Source: Comamonas flocculans (GTDB taxonomy: Bacteria; Pseudomonadota; Gammaproteobacteria; Burkholderiales; Burkholderiaceae_C). From it: a stretch of 64,000 bases of DNA. The notes under the pieces were generated by a model. That model was not told the origin of the DNA. It did not search any database and saw nothing but the letters and a program-made list of their open reading frames with translations. This document shows positions 23,491 to 32,230 of the stretch, in pieces (positions within the stretch are counted from its first letter, which is position 1; every line of letters begins with the position of its first letter). Both the position numbers and the translations under genes were made by a program. Where the stretch lies: NCBI RefSeq assembly GCF_007954405.1, contig NZ_CP042344.1, forward strand, positions 2,046,001-2,110,000, in the 5' to 3' direction.

Positions 23491-24041
23491 GGTGCCCGCC
23501 TCTCGTCGCGCGCCAGATACTGGGCGTCGCTCTGGCGCGAGCGGCGCCGATACAGGCCTATGGCACGCACGGACATCAGCGCCGACAGCACCGGCAGCCA
23601 GATCGAATACCACCACTGCGGCACGCCGATGCCGGGCGAGGTTTCCTCGAAGCGGAAGTCGTCCCAGACCATGCGGATGCTGATCACCGCCACGAAGGCA
23701 AACAGCAGTGCCACCAGCGCTGCGCCCAGCTGCGCCAGGCGCCGGCGCCGGCGCGCCGAGCCGCCTTCGGCGAAGAACTCGATGCGGATGTGGGTGTCGC
23801 GCGCGATTGCCGCCGAGCCGCCGACCATGGCCAGCACGATCATCAGGAAGACCGAGATTTCCTCCGTCCAGGCAAACGAGGCATCGGTGAAGTAGCGCAC
23901 CAGCACATTGGCGAAGGTGATCAGCGCCAGCAGCGCCATGGCGACGACCACGCACCAGTCTTCGAGGCGCAGGGACCGGGGCTCGCCCTGTCTGCGCTGC
24001 TCCTGGCTGCCCTGGTGCTCTTCGGTGGGGGTGGGGGACAT
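23487..24041 (-). CDS. dctQ: TRAP transporter small permease DctQ
   Basis: A 184-residue four-helix membrane protein. The N-terminal 25 residues are hydrophilic, then come family stretches FANVLVRYFTDASFAWTEEISVFLMI and GGSAAIARDTHIRIEFF. It is the first gene of the TRAP/E1 operon and lies 117 nt from the divergent LysR regulator, which probably controls it. Confidence 0.92.
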   Translation of the reverse strand: MSPTPTEEHQGSQEQRRQGEPRSLRLEDWCVVVAMALLALITFANVLVRYFTDASFAWTEEISVFLMIVLAMVGGSAAIARDTHIRIEFFAEGGSARRRRRLAQLGAALVALLFAFVAVISIRMVWDDFRFEETSPGIGVPQWWYSIWLPVLSALMSVRAIGLYRRRSRQSDAQYLARDERRAP

Positions 24042-24145
24042 GGGTGTGCGGTGAAGGGGACGACAGACATGCCGTGCACTTGCGCAAGGCGGACGGGCTA
24101 TTTTGCACGCAAAAACCCGTCATCTCGGCACCCGCGCCGCCGCCC

Positions 24146-24151
24146 GATAAT
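24146..24151 (+). promoter_or_regulatory. -10 box directly upstream of the LysR gene
   Basis: GATAAT lies 7 nt before ATG 24159, the same spacing seen between the rnpB -10 and its 5' end, so transcription may begin at the start codon. Confidence 0.45.
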
Positions 24152-24158
24152 GCGCGCC

Positions 24159-25109
24159 ATGGAAACCAAATGGCTCGAAGATTTCGTCAGCCTGGCCGAG
24201 ACGCGCAGCTTCAGCCGTTCGGCCCAGCTGCGCCACGTCACGCAGCCGGCGTTTTCGCGGCGCATCCAGGCGCTGGAGGCCTGGGCCGGCACGGATCTGG
24301 TGGACCGCACGTCCTACCCCACGCGCCTGACCGCGGCGGGCGACACGCTCTACGACCAGGCGCTGGAAGTGTTGCAGACCTTGCAGAACACCCGCGCGGT
24401 GTTGCGCGCGCACACCGCGCCGAGCGACGACGTGGTCGAATTTGCCGTGCCGCACACCTTGGCGCTGACCTTCTTTCCCACTTGGGTGACCAGCCTGCGC
24501 AAGGGCTTCGGGCCCCTCAAGAGCCGCCTGATCGCGCTGAACGTGCACGACGCGGTGGTGCGCCTGGTGGAGGGCAGCTGCGACGTGCTCATCACCTACC
24601 ACCATCCGTCGCAGCCGCTGCAGCTCGATCCGCAGCATTTCCAGATGATCGCCATCGGCGACGAACCGCTCGCGCCCTACGCCCGAACCGGCCCGGGGGG
24701 CGAGCCGGTCTATCGACTGCCGGGCACGGCGGACAAGCCGCTGCCCTTCCTCGGCTATGCGCCCGGCGCCTACCTGGGGCGCATGACCGACCTGGTGTTG
24801 CGCCAGGCGGGCACGGCGGTGCACCTGGACCGGGTTTACGAGACCGACATGGCCGAGGGCCTGAAGGCGATGGCGCTGGAGGGCCACGGCATTGCCTTCT
24901 TGCCGCTGAGCGCGGTGCGCGGCGAAGTGCGCGCGCGCAAGCTGGCCAGCGCGGCGCCGCTGCACGAGCCCGAGCGCCTGCGCATGGTCATGGAGGTCCG
25001 CGCCTATCGCAAGAAGCCGTCGCAGCGTGAACCGAACAAGAACCTGACGCAGAAGCTCTGGGACTATCTGCTGCGCCAGGCCGAACGCGGCGGCGGCGAG
25101 GCGGGCTGA
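24159..25109 (+). CDS. LysR-family transcriptional regulator
   Basis: A 316-residue LTTR. The N-terminal winged HTH (METKWLEDFVSLAETRSFSRSAQLRHVTQPAFSRRIQALE) is followed by a periplasmic-binding-type effector domain from about residue 90. ATG 24159 is preferred over the in-frame ATG 9 nt upstream, because METKWLEDF aligns with family N-termini and a -10 box sits just before it. The divergent position next to dctQ suggests it regulates the TRAP/E1 operon in response to the imported substrate. Confidence 0.88.
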   Translation: METKWLEDFVSLAETRSFSRSAQLRHVTQPAFSRRIQALEAWAGTDLVDRTSYPTRLTAAGDTLYDQALEVLQTLQNTRAVLRAHTAPSDDVVEFAVPHTLALTFFPTWVTSLRKGFGPLKSRLIALNVHDAVVRLVEGSCDVLITYHHPSQPLQLDPQHFQMIAIGDEPLAPYARTGPGGEPVYRLPGTADKPLPFLGYAPGAYLGRMTDLVLRQAGTAVHLDRVYETDMAEGLKAMALEGHGIAFLPLSAVRGEVRARKLASAAPLHEPERLRMVMEVRAYRKKPSQREPNKNLTQKLWDYLLRQAERGGGEAG

Positions 25110-25244
25110 GGGGGCCTGCGCTCGCGGCTTCGCTCTTATGATGCCCGCAGATCCTGCAGCCGCCGGCCTGCCCCTTGAAGAGCCGCCAGCGGCACCCATT
25201 TGTCTGCATCGATTTCCCGACTGTCGCTCATCCGGAGCCCTTGC

Positions 25245-26120
25245 ATGAAACGTATCGCGCTCTTTCTGCTCACCAACATCGCCGTCGTGGCGGTGCTCGG
25301 CATCGTTGCCAGCCTGCTTGGCGTCAACCGCTACCTCACGGCCAATGGCCTGGACATGACCAGCCTGCTCGGCTTTGCGCTGGTCATGGGTTTCGGCGGG
25401 TCCATCATCTCGCTGCTGCTGAGCAAGACGATTGCCAAGGCCAGCATGGGCGTGCAACTCATCAGCGCGCCGCGCAATGCGGACGAGGCCTGGATTGTCG
25501 AGACGGTGCGCGAACTGGCCGACAAGGCCGGCGTACAGATGCCCGAGGTCGGCATCTACGAGGGCCCGGCCAACGCCTTTGCCACCGGCGCATTCAAGAA
25601 TTCCGCGCTGGTGGCGGTCTCCACCGGCCTGCTCTCGGGCATGACGCGCGAAGAAGTGCGCGCGGTGCTCGGCCATGAAATCGCCCACGTGGCCAATGGC
25701 GACATGGTGACCATGACGCTGATCCAGGGCGTGATGAACACCTTCGTGGTGTTCGCCTCGCGCGCCATCGGCTATCTGGTGGACAGCTTCCTGCGCCGCG
25801 GCGACAGCCGCGACAGCGGCCCGGGCATAGGCTACATCGTGACCACGCTGGTGCTGGACGTCGTCTTCGGCTTCCTGGCCGCGATCATCGTCGCCTGGTT
25901 TTCGCGCCACCGCGAGTTTCGCGCCGATGCCGGCTCGGCCCAGCTGCTTGGGCAGACCCAGCCCATGATCAACGCGCTGTACCGCCTGGGCGGCATGCGG
26001 CCGGGCGAGTTGCCCAAGAGCATGCAGGCCATGGGCATCACCGGTGGCATAGGCGCGCTGTTTTCCTCGCACCCGCCGATAGAGCAGCGCGTGGCCGCGC
26101 TGCAGGCCCTGCGCGGCTGA
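25245..26120 (+). CDS. htpX: Membrane zinc metalloprotease HtpX
   Basis: A 291-residue M48 protease. Two N-terminal membrane helices are followed by the zinc motif [12 protein letters not shown] near residue 143, two more hydrophobic segments, and the third ligand region [13 protein letters not shown]. It degrades misfolded membrane proteins in cooperation with FtsH. The N-terminus [20 protein letters not shown] is canonical, and GGAGCC 6 nt upstream is a weak Shine-Dalgarno. Confidence 0.95.
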   Translation: MKRIALFLLTNIAVVAVLGIVASLLGVNRYLTANGLDMTSLLGFALVMGFGGSIISLLLSKTIAKASMGVQLISAPRNADEAWIVETVRELADKAGVQMPEVGIYEGPANAFATGAFKNSALVAVSTGLLSGMTREEVRAVLGHEIAHVANGDMVTMTLIQGVMNTFVVFASRAIGYLVDSFLRRGDSRDSGPGIGYIVTTLVLDVVFGFLAAIIVAWFSRHREFRADAGSAQLLGQTQPMINALYRLGGMRPGELPKSMQAMGITGGIGALFSSHPPIEQRVAALQALRG

Positions 26121-26129
26121 GGGCGGCGC

Positions 26130-27488
26130 TCAGCCGCGCAGCAGCGCCTCGGCCGCCAGTGCCATGGCCAGCAGGCGCCGGTCCTGCCCGCCGGGGCAGG
26201 CGAGGCTGAGCCCCGCCGGCGCCTCGCCGGGCGTGTGAATGGGCAGCGAGATCGCGCAGCCGTCCAGGAAATTCACCACCGAAGGGTTGCGCAGCAACAG
26301 GCCGTTGGCAGCGAAAAAGGCCTCGTCGCTGGCCTGCAGGGGAGCGATTTCGGGCGCCACGATGGGCACCGTCGGCATGATGAAGGCGTCGTAGTCGGCC
26401 AGCGCGGCCTCCATCCTGGCAATCCAGTCGCGCCGTGCGGCGAGCAGGTCCACGTAGTCTGCGGCGTTCATCTGGCTGCCGACGAGGATGCGCGAGGCCA
26501 CGCGCGGGTCGTACTCGCTCTGGCGCGCCGGCAGGTATTGCCGGTGCCAGGCCCAGGCCTCGGCATTGGAAAAAGTGCCGTGCGCATGGATGGCCGCCAG
26601 CTCATCGAGCGGGGCGAGCGGCGCATGCACGATGCGCACGCCCGCCTGCGCCAGCCGCGCCAGCGCACGCCGCCAGGCTTCGGCGACCGTGGCGTCCATG
26701 CCGTCGAGCACCAGGTTGGCAGGCGCCAGCAGCTGCAGCCGCGCGGGGTCCGCCGGCTCGGGGCGTACCGGCGGCTCGCCCGCGAGCACGCTGTCCAGCA
26801 GCGCGCAGCAGCGCACGGTGTGCGCAATCGGGCCTATCGAATCGAGCGAAGTGGACAGCGGCAGCGCCCCCGCCGCCGGAATGCGCCGGGCGGTGGGCTT
26901 GAAGCCGGTGAGCCCGCACAGCGCGGCCGGGATGCGCACCGAGCCGCCGGTGTCCGTGCCCAGGGCCGCAAAGGCCATGCCGTCCGTCACGCTGATCGCC
27001 GCGCCCGAGGACGAGCCGCCAGGGATGCGGCCTCCGCCCGTGCGCCCCCAGGGGTTGCGCGGCGTGCCGTAGTGCGGGTTGATGCCCACGCCCGAAAAGG
27101 CGAACTCCGTCATGTTGGTGGTGCCGACGATCACCGCGCCGGCCGCGAGCAGCCGGTCGACGACGAGCGCATTGCGCGTGGCCGGCGGCGCAAATTTCAG
27201 CAGCGTAGAGCCGGCGCGCGTGCGGTAGCCCGAGACGTCGAACAGGTCCTTGATCGAGATCGGCACCCCTTCCAGCGGCGAGCGCACCAGGTTGGCTGCG
27301 CGCAGCGTGTCGCTGGCCTGCGCCTGGGCGCGGGCGGTGCGTGCCAGCACGCGGGTGAAGGTGCTCGGCCCTTCGCCTTCACCGGCGCGGGCGATCGCCT
27401 GTTCGGCCAGCTGCTCGGCGCTGGTCTGGCGCTGGGCGAGGCGGTGGGCAACATGGACCAGGGAATCGGGCTGTTCTCGGAGGGACAT
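26130..27488 (-). CDS. Amidase signature family enzyme
   Basis: A 452-residue amidase (GatA/AtzF-like fold). The Ser-cisSer-Lys triad is visible: PISIKDLFDV (Lys), RIPGGSSSGAAISV (cis-Ser), and LGTDTGGSVRIPAALCG (nucleophilic Ser). The start is ATG 27488 (MSLREQPDSL); the frame remains open upstream through rnpB but that is not coding. It is monocistronic, with no gatB or gatC nearby, so it probably hydrolyses a small amide rather than forming tRNA-Gln. Confidence 0.88.
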   Translation of the reverse strand: MSLREQPDSLVHVAHRLAQRQTSAEQLAEQAIARAGEGEGPSTFTRVLARTARAQAQASDTLRAANLVRSPLEGVPISIKDLFDVSGYRTRAGSTLLKFAPPATRNALVVDRLLAAGAVIVGTTNMTEFAFSGVGINPHYGTPRNPWGRTGGGRIPGGSSSGAAISVTDGMAFAALGTDTGGSVRIPAALCGLTGFKPTARRIPAAGALPLSTSLDSIGPIAHTVRCCALLDSVLAGEPPVRPEPADPARLQLLAPANLVLDGMDATVAEAWRRALARLAQAGVRIVHAPLAPLDELAAIHAHGTFSNAEAWAWHRQYLPARQSEYDPRVASRILVGSQMNAADYVDLLAARRDWIARMEAALADYDAFIMPTVPIVAPEIAPLQASDEAFFAANGLLLRNPSVVNFLDGCAISLPIHTPGEAPAGLSLACPGGQDRRLLAMALAAEALLRG

Positions 27489-27532
27489 GGCACAGGGCGA
27501 AGCGGCGGATGCCGCATGGTAGCCGGCTCGCG

Positions 27533-27538
27533 GATAAT
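27533..27538 (+). promoter_or_regulatory. -10 element of rnpB
   Basis: GATAAT lies 7 nt upstream of the 5' end of the RNase P RNA helix P1, giving an internal calibration for the -10-to-start spacing in this genome. The -35 region is poor. Confidence 0.6.
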
Positions 27539-27545
27539 CGCCGGC

Positions 27546-27903
27546 GTGAAGCACGCCAGACCGCCGCTGGTGCGCGCTTGAAAAGGCCGCACTGGAGGAA
27601 AGTCCGGACTGCACAGGGCAGCGCAGCAGCCAACGGCTGTCCACCGCGAGGTGAGGATCAGAGCAACAGAGACGAGTCACCTTGGGTGCCGCGCCGGAGG
27701 TGAAAACCGAAGGCACGAGCATCCAGGGTGAGTGCAACGGGCAATCTCTGCGCGCAGCAACACCAAGTAGGCACACGTTGACGGGGCCCCCCGAGTGTGC
27801 GGGTAGGTGGCATCGAGCCGGCGGGGCGACCCCCGGCCCAGATTGATGGCGGTCACATGCGGGCGACCGCATGCACAGAATCCGGCTTATCGGCGGGCTT
27901 CAC
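27546..27903 (+). ncRNA. rnpB: RNase P RNA (class A)
   Basis: The 358-nt catalytic RNA of RNase P, which matures tRNA 5' ends. Universal elements are present: GAGGAAAGTCCGGACTGCAC near 27594 (CR-I), the central AACACCAAGTAGGCACACG block, and ACAGAATCCGGCTTATCGG near 27875 (CR-V). Terminal helix P1 is formed by GTGAAGC at 27546-27552 and GCTTCAC at 27897-27903. It is transcribed divergently from the amidase gene and runs into the end of the convergent NUDIX-MBL gene. Confidence 0.97.
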
Positions 27904-27911
27904 ACTTTTTT
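27904..27911 (+). terminator. rnpB terminator T-run
   Basis: ACTTTTTT follows helix P1 directly. The last T is also the first base of the antisense TGA stop of the convergent gene. Confidence 0.6.
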
Positions 27912-29575
27912 CAGTCGTTGCCGGGCGCAAGCGAGCGTATGCGCTGCACATGCGCCAGCAGCGAGCGCTGGGCCACGGGCCACATGCGCGGGGGCACGTC
28001 GTCGTAGGCCAGCTCCACCCACTGCGCCGGCGTGCCGCCGGGCAGGCGCTGCATGGCGGCCAGCACCCTGGCCTCGCGAGCCAGGCGATGCTGCTTGAGA
28101 TGGGCAATGGCCGCGCGGGGCTCGCCCAGCACGTAGCCGTGCGCGGGCAGGATGAATTGCACCCCCCCTGTCTGGCACAGGGCGTCCAGCTTGTCCAGCG
28201 CGTCCAGGTAGTCGGCCATGTTGCCGTCCGGCGGGTCGATGACCGTGGTGCTGCCGTTCAGGATGTGGTCGCCGGTGAACAGCAGGCCGTCCTCGCGCAG
28301 CAGCAGGCAGACATGGTTGGAGGTGTGCCCCGGGGTGAAGACAACCTCAAGAGTATGGGTGTTTTCAGCCTCCAGCCCTTTGCCTGCAAGCGCCAGCAGC
28401 TCTCCATCTGATAGCGTCCTGTCCGGGCGGAAAAAGCTGTCCGCGCGGGCATCCGGCCCCGAGGGCAGGCCGAGGATGGGCGGGCGTGGCTGGCCCGCCT
28501 GCTCGCACAGCTGCTGCAGCGGGACAGCTCCCGGAAAGTGGTCGGGGTGGGAGTGCGTGCAGACGATGGCGCGGATGTCGCCGCCGGCCGCACGCCACAG
28601 GCGCTGCAGGTGTCCGGCATCGTTCGGACCCGGGTCGATCACGATGTGGCCGCTCTCCGGCGTACCGACGATGTAGCTGTTGGTGCCGGGGCCGGTCATC
28701 ACGCCCGGATTGGGCGCGGTCAGGCGCTGCAGGTTGTTGAGCAGGGGTACGGGGCGCAGGCTCTGCCAGTCCAGCTCGTGGCGGATCTGGCCGTCCGGGC
28801 AGGTCAGTGCGAGTTCGCCGTACTCGGCCTCGTGCTCCATGAAGCGCTCTTCCTGGCCGTTGCGCAGGCCGGCGCGCGGGCAGCTCGTCCACAGCGGCCG
28901 CTCGTCGGCCAGCGCGTCCAGCACCGTCTGCACGTTGGTGAAGTGCTGCAGACGCTCGAGCGTGCGCACGGTGGGGAAGATCATGAAGAACTCGCCCCGC
29001 TGATGGCGCGCGAGGGCATCGGCGGGGCGCACCCATTCGGGCGCGAACTGTTCGGCGTCGTCGGCCACGGCGTCTTGCAGCGGCGGCATCCGCGCCACGA
29101 AGAAGGGCACGGAAAAGCGCCTGGGCAGGTCGCGGTCGGTGTTCCAGTGCGCCAGCAGGAACATCGCATCCGCCGCCGGGCGCAGGCCGCGCGCCGCGCA
29201 CTGGGCAAAAAAGTCGCCCTGGCGCTGCAGCGCGGCGATGTCGTCGGCGCCGGCCCAGCTGCCATCGCTGCGGCGCGCGAGCAGCACGCCCAGTTCTTCA
29301 AAACTTTCGCGGATGGCGGCCAGCGCCTGAGTCAGCGCTTCGCCCGCCTGTTGCGGGCGGTGGTCGGCCAGCGCGTGGGCCGCGGCGTCGCCCGGCTCGA
29401 TGCCGCCGCCCGGAAAGACGTAGGCACCGGGGGCAAAACTGGCCCGGGGCGAGCGGCGCGTCATCAGCACCTGCAGGCCGGCTGCGTCCTCGTCGCGCAG
29501 AAGCAGCACGGTGGCGGCGGACAGCAGCGGCGCAGGCTCGCGCTGCGGATACAGGAGTTGGCTGGTACGCGGCAT
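27911..29575 (-). CDS. NUDIX hydrolase - metallo-beta-lactamase fold fusion protein
   Basis: A 554-residue two-domain protein. The N-terminal half is NUDIX-like (FPGGGIEPGD followed by AIRESFEELGVLL near residue 90, a RESFEELG core of the Nudix box). The C-terminal half (from about 275) is a glyoxalase-II/LACTB2-like metallo-beta-lactamase domain with THSHPDHFPGA, then FTPGHTSNHVCLLL, FTGDHILNG and ILPAHGYVL as metal-binding motifs. Start ATG 29575 (MPRTSQLLYPQ) is chosen because the ATG 9 nt upstream lies inside a CATAAT -10-like box. Domain pairing suggests hydrolysis of CoA or nucleotide-linked thioester metabolites, but no substrate is established. Residues around ELLALAGKGLEAE appear to come from a copy of the palindromic repeat. 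Confidence 0.85.
   Translation of the reverse strand: MPRTSQLLYPQREPAPLLSAATVLLLRDEDAAGLQVLMTRRSPRASFAPGAYVFPGGGIEPGDAAAHALADHRPQQAGEALTQALAAIRESFEELGVLLARRSDGSWAGADDIAALQRQGDFFAQCAARGLRPAADAMFLLAHWNTDRDLPRRFSVPFFVARMPPLQDAVADDAEQFAPEWVRPADALARHQRGEFFMIFPTVRTLERLQHFTNVQTVLDALADERPLWTSCPRAGLRNGQEERFMEHEAEYGELALTCPDGQIRHELDWQSLRPVPLLNNLQRLTAPNPGVMTGPGTNSYIVGTPESGHIVIDPGPNDAGHLQRLWRAAGGDIRAIVCTHSHPDHFPGAVPLQQLCEQAGQPRPPILGLPSGPDARADSFFRPDRTLSDGELLALAGKGLEAENTHTLEVVFTPGHTSNHVCLLLREDGLLFTGDHILNGSTTVIDPPDGNMADYLDALDKLDALCQTGGVQFILPAHGYVLGEPRAAIAHLKQHRLAREARVLAAMQRLPGGTPAQWVELAYDDVPPRMWPVAQRSLLAHVQRIRSLAPGND
28361..28407 (-). repeat. Palindromic AGCTG/GCGCTT repeat remnant inside a coding region
   Basis: The minus strand reads GAGCTGCTGGCGCTTGC then GGGCTGGAGGCTGAAAAC, parallel to the intergenic copies. 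It is translated in frame within the NUDIX-MBL protein. Confidence 0.4.
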
Positions 29576-29582
29576 GCCCCGC

Positions 29583-29588
29583 ATTATG
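29583..29588 (-). promoter_or_regulatory. -10 box upstream of the NUDIX-MBL gene
   Basis: On the minus strand CATAAT is followed by a 7-nt spacer and ATG at 29575, suggesting a leaderless or near-leaderless transcript. Confidence 0.4.
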
Positions 29589-29615
29589 CGGGGCCGTCGC
29601 GCGCGGGCGGCGCCC

Positions 29616-29996
29616 TCAGCCCCGTGGCTTGGCGGTGAGCAGCACCACCAGGGCAGTGAAGAAGTAGAAGGCCTGCAACTCCAGCGACCAGCCGCCAGAG
29701 TTGTTCAAGGTGAGTATCTGCGACTGGTGCATCAGCACCACCGCCACCACCATGTTGATCATCACCAGCAGCGCGGCCGGCACGACGAAGATGCCGGCCA
29801 GCAGCAGCAGCGGCGCCAGCACCTCGCCCAGATAGACGGCATAGGCGAGAAAGCCGGGCATGCCGGTCTTCTCGAGCACCCCGACGAGCCAGCCCACGCC
29901 GCCGCTGATCTTGGCCCAGCCATGAAACAGCAGCAGCACGGCCAGCACGGTGCGCAGGATGATGGCGCCAAGCCGGGGTTGGTAGAGAGCGTTCAT
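29616..29996 (-). CDS. DoxX-family membrane protein
   Basis: A 126-residue protein with four membrane helices. Family features are LLFHGWAKISGGVGWL near residue 22 and YLGEVLAPLLLLAGIFVVPAAL. GAGGT lies 7 nt before ATG 29996. DoxX-like proteins act in thiosulfate or quinone-linked redox and oxidative stress, but this member has no assigned role. It lies upstream of the NUDIX-MBL gene on the same strand, with a 40-nt gap containing that gene's promoter-like box. Confidence 0.85.
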   Translation of the reverse strand: MNALYQPRLGAIILRTVLAVLLLFHGWAKISGGVGWLVGVLEKTGMPGFLAYAVYLGEVLAPLLLLAGIFVVPAALLVMINMVVAVVLMHQSQILTLNNSGGWSLELQAFYFFTALVVLLTAKPRG

Positions 29997-30203
29997 GGCA
30001 GTGACCTCGTGGGTGGATGAAGGACTGGCGGAAGACCACAGTGAAGGTATCGCCTGCGGTGCTATCAATTATTGCATGCGTTGCGGCATGTTGTCAGGCG
30101 CTGCAGATGGTTTTGCAAGACAGGCTGAATGGCCGCCCGAGGCGGGCGTCGCCGCTGCGCGTCTTAAGATGTAGCCTTCGTGCATTCGAGTGAGCGCCCG
30201 CCC

Positions 30204-30899
30204 ATGAATTCCTCCGCCGTGCCACCCATTACCGAAGACGACATTGCGCAATACCTGGCCAACACGCCGGAATTCTTCGAGCGCCACGCACAGCTGCTCA
30301 CCAGCGTGGTGCTCACCAGCCAGCACGGGCAGCGCGCCGTCAGCCTGCTCGAACGCCAGGCCGAGATGCTGCGCGACAAGATCAAGGCGCTGGAGCAGCG
30401 CATCGTCGAGATGGTGCGTAACGGCAGCGAGAACGCCGCGATTGCAAACCGCGTGCAGCAATGGAGCCGCCGGCTGCTGGCCGTGGCCGACCCGGCGCAG
30501 CTGGTCGAGCAGGTGCAGGACGGGCTGCGCGAATGCTTTGACGTGCCCAAGGTAGCGCTGCGCCTGTGGGAGGTGGCCCCCCAGTGGCAGCAGGCGGAGT
30601 GGACGCAGGGGGCAAGCGAGGACGTACGCTCTTTTGCCTCGTCGCTTACCATGCCGTTTTGCGGCCCCAATCTGGGCTTTGAGGCCATAGGCTGGCTGCC
30701 CCAGGCGGCTCAGGTGCGCTCTGTCGCCATGCTGGCGCTGCGTCCCGGCGTGATCGACGACGCGGCCCAGCCCGCCTTCGGCCTGCTGGTGCTCGCTTCC
30801 GACGACGCCGACCGCTTCGACAGCACCATGGGCACCGACTTCCTCACCCACATGGCCGAGCTTGCGGCCGCTGCCCTGACGCGGCTGCGCGCCGCCTGA
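30204..30899 (+). CDS. DUF484 family protein
   Basis: A 231-residue cytoplasmic protein. The N-terminal ITEDDIAQYLANTPEFFERHAQLL and LLERQAEMLRDKIKALEQRI (coiled coil, residues about 45-70) are DUF484 hallmarks, followed by a GAF-like half (residues about 90-230). DUF484 genes regularly sit immediately upstream of xerC in proteobacteria, as here (9-nt gap). Function is unknown. A TAAGAT -10-like box lies near 30165. Confidence 0.88.
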   Translation: MNSSAVPPITEDDIAQYLANTPEFFERHAQLLTSVVLTSQHGQRAVSLLERQAEMLRDKIKALEQRIVEMVRNGSENAAIANRVQQWSRRLLAVADPAQLVEQVQDGLRECFDVPKVALRLWEVAPQWQQAEWTQGASEDVRSFASSLTMPFCGPNLGFEAIGWLPQAAQVRSVAMLALRPGVIDDAAQPAFGLLVLASDDADRFDSTMGTDFLTHMAELAAAALTRLRAA

Positions 30900-30908
30900 G
30901 CGCCCTCC

Positions 30909-31850
30909 ATGCCCGGGCCGCTTCCCGCCGAGCTTGCGCACTACCTGCAATACGCGCGGGTGCAAAAGCGTCTCGCACAGCGCACGCTGCGACTGTATGA
31001 GGGGGAGCTGCGCCGCCTGCTCACCCTGTTCCCGGGCAGGCCGTTGCTGCAATTGGGGCCGGCGGATCTGCGCCATGGCATCGCACGCCTGCATGCCGCG
31101 GGCCATGGACCGCGCAGCCTGAGCCTGGCCCTGTCGGCCTGGCGCGGCTTTTACGTCTGGGCCGGCGGTCAGGGCCTGGTGGCGGCCAATCCGGCGCAGG
31201 ACCTGCGCGCGCCCAAGGCCGCGCGCCTGCTGCCCAAGGCCCTGCCCGTCGACGAGGCGGTGCGTCTGGCCGACTTCGTGCAGGACGGCGCCGACCCCTG
31301 GCTGCAGGCGCGCGACGTGGCCATGGTCGAACTGCTCTATGGCTGCGGCCTGCGCGTGGCTGAGCTGGTGGGGCTGGACGTGGCGCCGAGCGCGCCGGGA
31401 CAGGCGCAGGGCCGTGGCTGGGTCGACCTGCAGGCGGCCGAGGCCCATGTGCTTGGCAAGGGTTCCAAGCGCCGCACCGTGCCGGTGGGTCGCGCGGCGC
31501 TTGCGGCGCTGCGGGCCTGGCTGGCGCTGCGCGAACCGGCGCCGGCGCGCCACACTGCGTGCGAGGCACTCTTCATCGGCCGGCGCGGAACGCGCCTGAG
31601 CGCGCAATCCGTCTGGCAGCGGCTGCGCCGCCGCGGCCAGCTCGCGGGTCTGGCCGTCCCCGTGCACCCGCACATGCTGCGCCACTCGTTCGCCAGCCAT
31701 CTGCTGCAGTCCAGCGGCGACCTGCGCGCGGTGCAGGAACTGCTGGGCCACGCCAACATCAGCACCACGCAGGTCTATACCCGGCTCGATTTCCAGCACC
31801 TGGCCAAGGTCTACGACCAGGCGCATCCGCGGGCGCACCGAAAACCCTAG
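30909..31850 (+). CDS. xerC: Tyrosine recombinase XerC
   Basis: A 313-residue site-specific recombinase that, with XerD, resolves chromosome dimers at dif under FtsK control. The N-terminal SAM-like core-binding domain starts YLQYARVQKRLAQRTLRLYEGEL. The catalytic residues are visible: Arg in YGCGLRVAELVGL, Lys in LGKGSKRRTVPV, HxxR in HPHMLRHSFASHLL, His in LGHANISTTQ and the Tyr nucleophile in VYTRLDFQHL. A 10-residue spacer (SAPGQAQGRG) lengthens the loop after the first Arg. Confidence 0.95.
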   Translation: MPGPLPAELAHYLQYARVQKRLAQRTLRLYEGELRRLLTLFPGRPLLQLGPADLRHGIARLHAAGHGPRSLSLALSAWRGFYVWAGGQGLVAANPAQDLRAPKAARLLPKALPVDEAVRLADFVQDGADPWLQARDVAMVELLYGCGLRVAELVGLDVAPSAPGQAQGRGWVDLQAAEAHVLGKGSKRRTVPVGRAALAALRAWLALREPAPARHTACEALFIGRRGTRLSAQSVWQRLRRRGQLAGLAVPVHPHMLRHSFASHLLQSSGDLRAVQELLGHANISTTQVYTRLDFQHLAKVYDQAHPRAHRKP

Positions 31851-31939
31851 CGGGCCTCGCGGATTTCCGCTGCCGGCGCTGCGGTTATGCGGGAATCCGC
31901 AAAATGGCTTCTTTTCAACGCACCACGAAGGAGAGAACC

Positions 31940-32170
31940 ATGGCCGATACCTGGCTTGCGACGCTGATCACCGAAACGCCCCAGCAGGGCTTTGAGCTGG
32001 CCATCACGCTCAGCCGCCGCGGTGTCAAGTACACCCAGCCCGACACCGAGGTGCTGCACAAGCTGCGCCCCGAATATGCGCACGACGCAGGGGCGCTGAC
32101 CGCAGCCTCGCACGTGATCGCGCTCAACTTTCAGACCATCGCAGCGGCCAACAACTACTGGCGCAAGTAA
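31940..32170 (+). CDS. Small conserved-looking hypothetical protein
   Basis: A 76-residue soluble protein preceded by a strong GAAGGAGAG Shine-Dalgarno and followed by a clear terminator, so it is very probably expressed. It starts MADTWLATLITETPQQGF and has no membrane segment, cysteine or recognisable motif. I do not recognise the family. Confidence 0.72.
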   Translation: MADTWLATLITETPQQGFELAITLSRRGVKYTQPDTEVLHKLRPEYAHDAGALTAASHVIALNFQTIAAANNYWRK

Positions 32171-32187
32171 GGCCGCGCGCCGCGCAA

Positions 32188-32222
32188 CCCCGCAGGCTTG
32201 CCGCCTGGCGGGGTCTTTTTTT
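32188..32222 (+). terminator. Rho-independent terminator
   Basis: Arms CCCCGCAGG and CCTGGCGGGG form a stable hairpin with one bulge, followed by TCTTTTTTT. It lies 18 nt after the small-protein stop. Confidence 0.85.
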
Positions 32223-32230
32223 CCGGCTGC

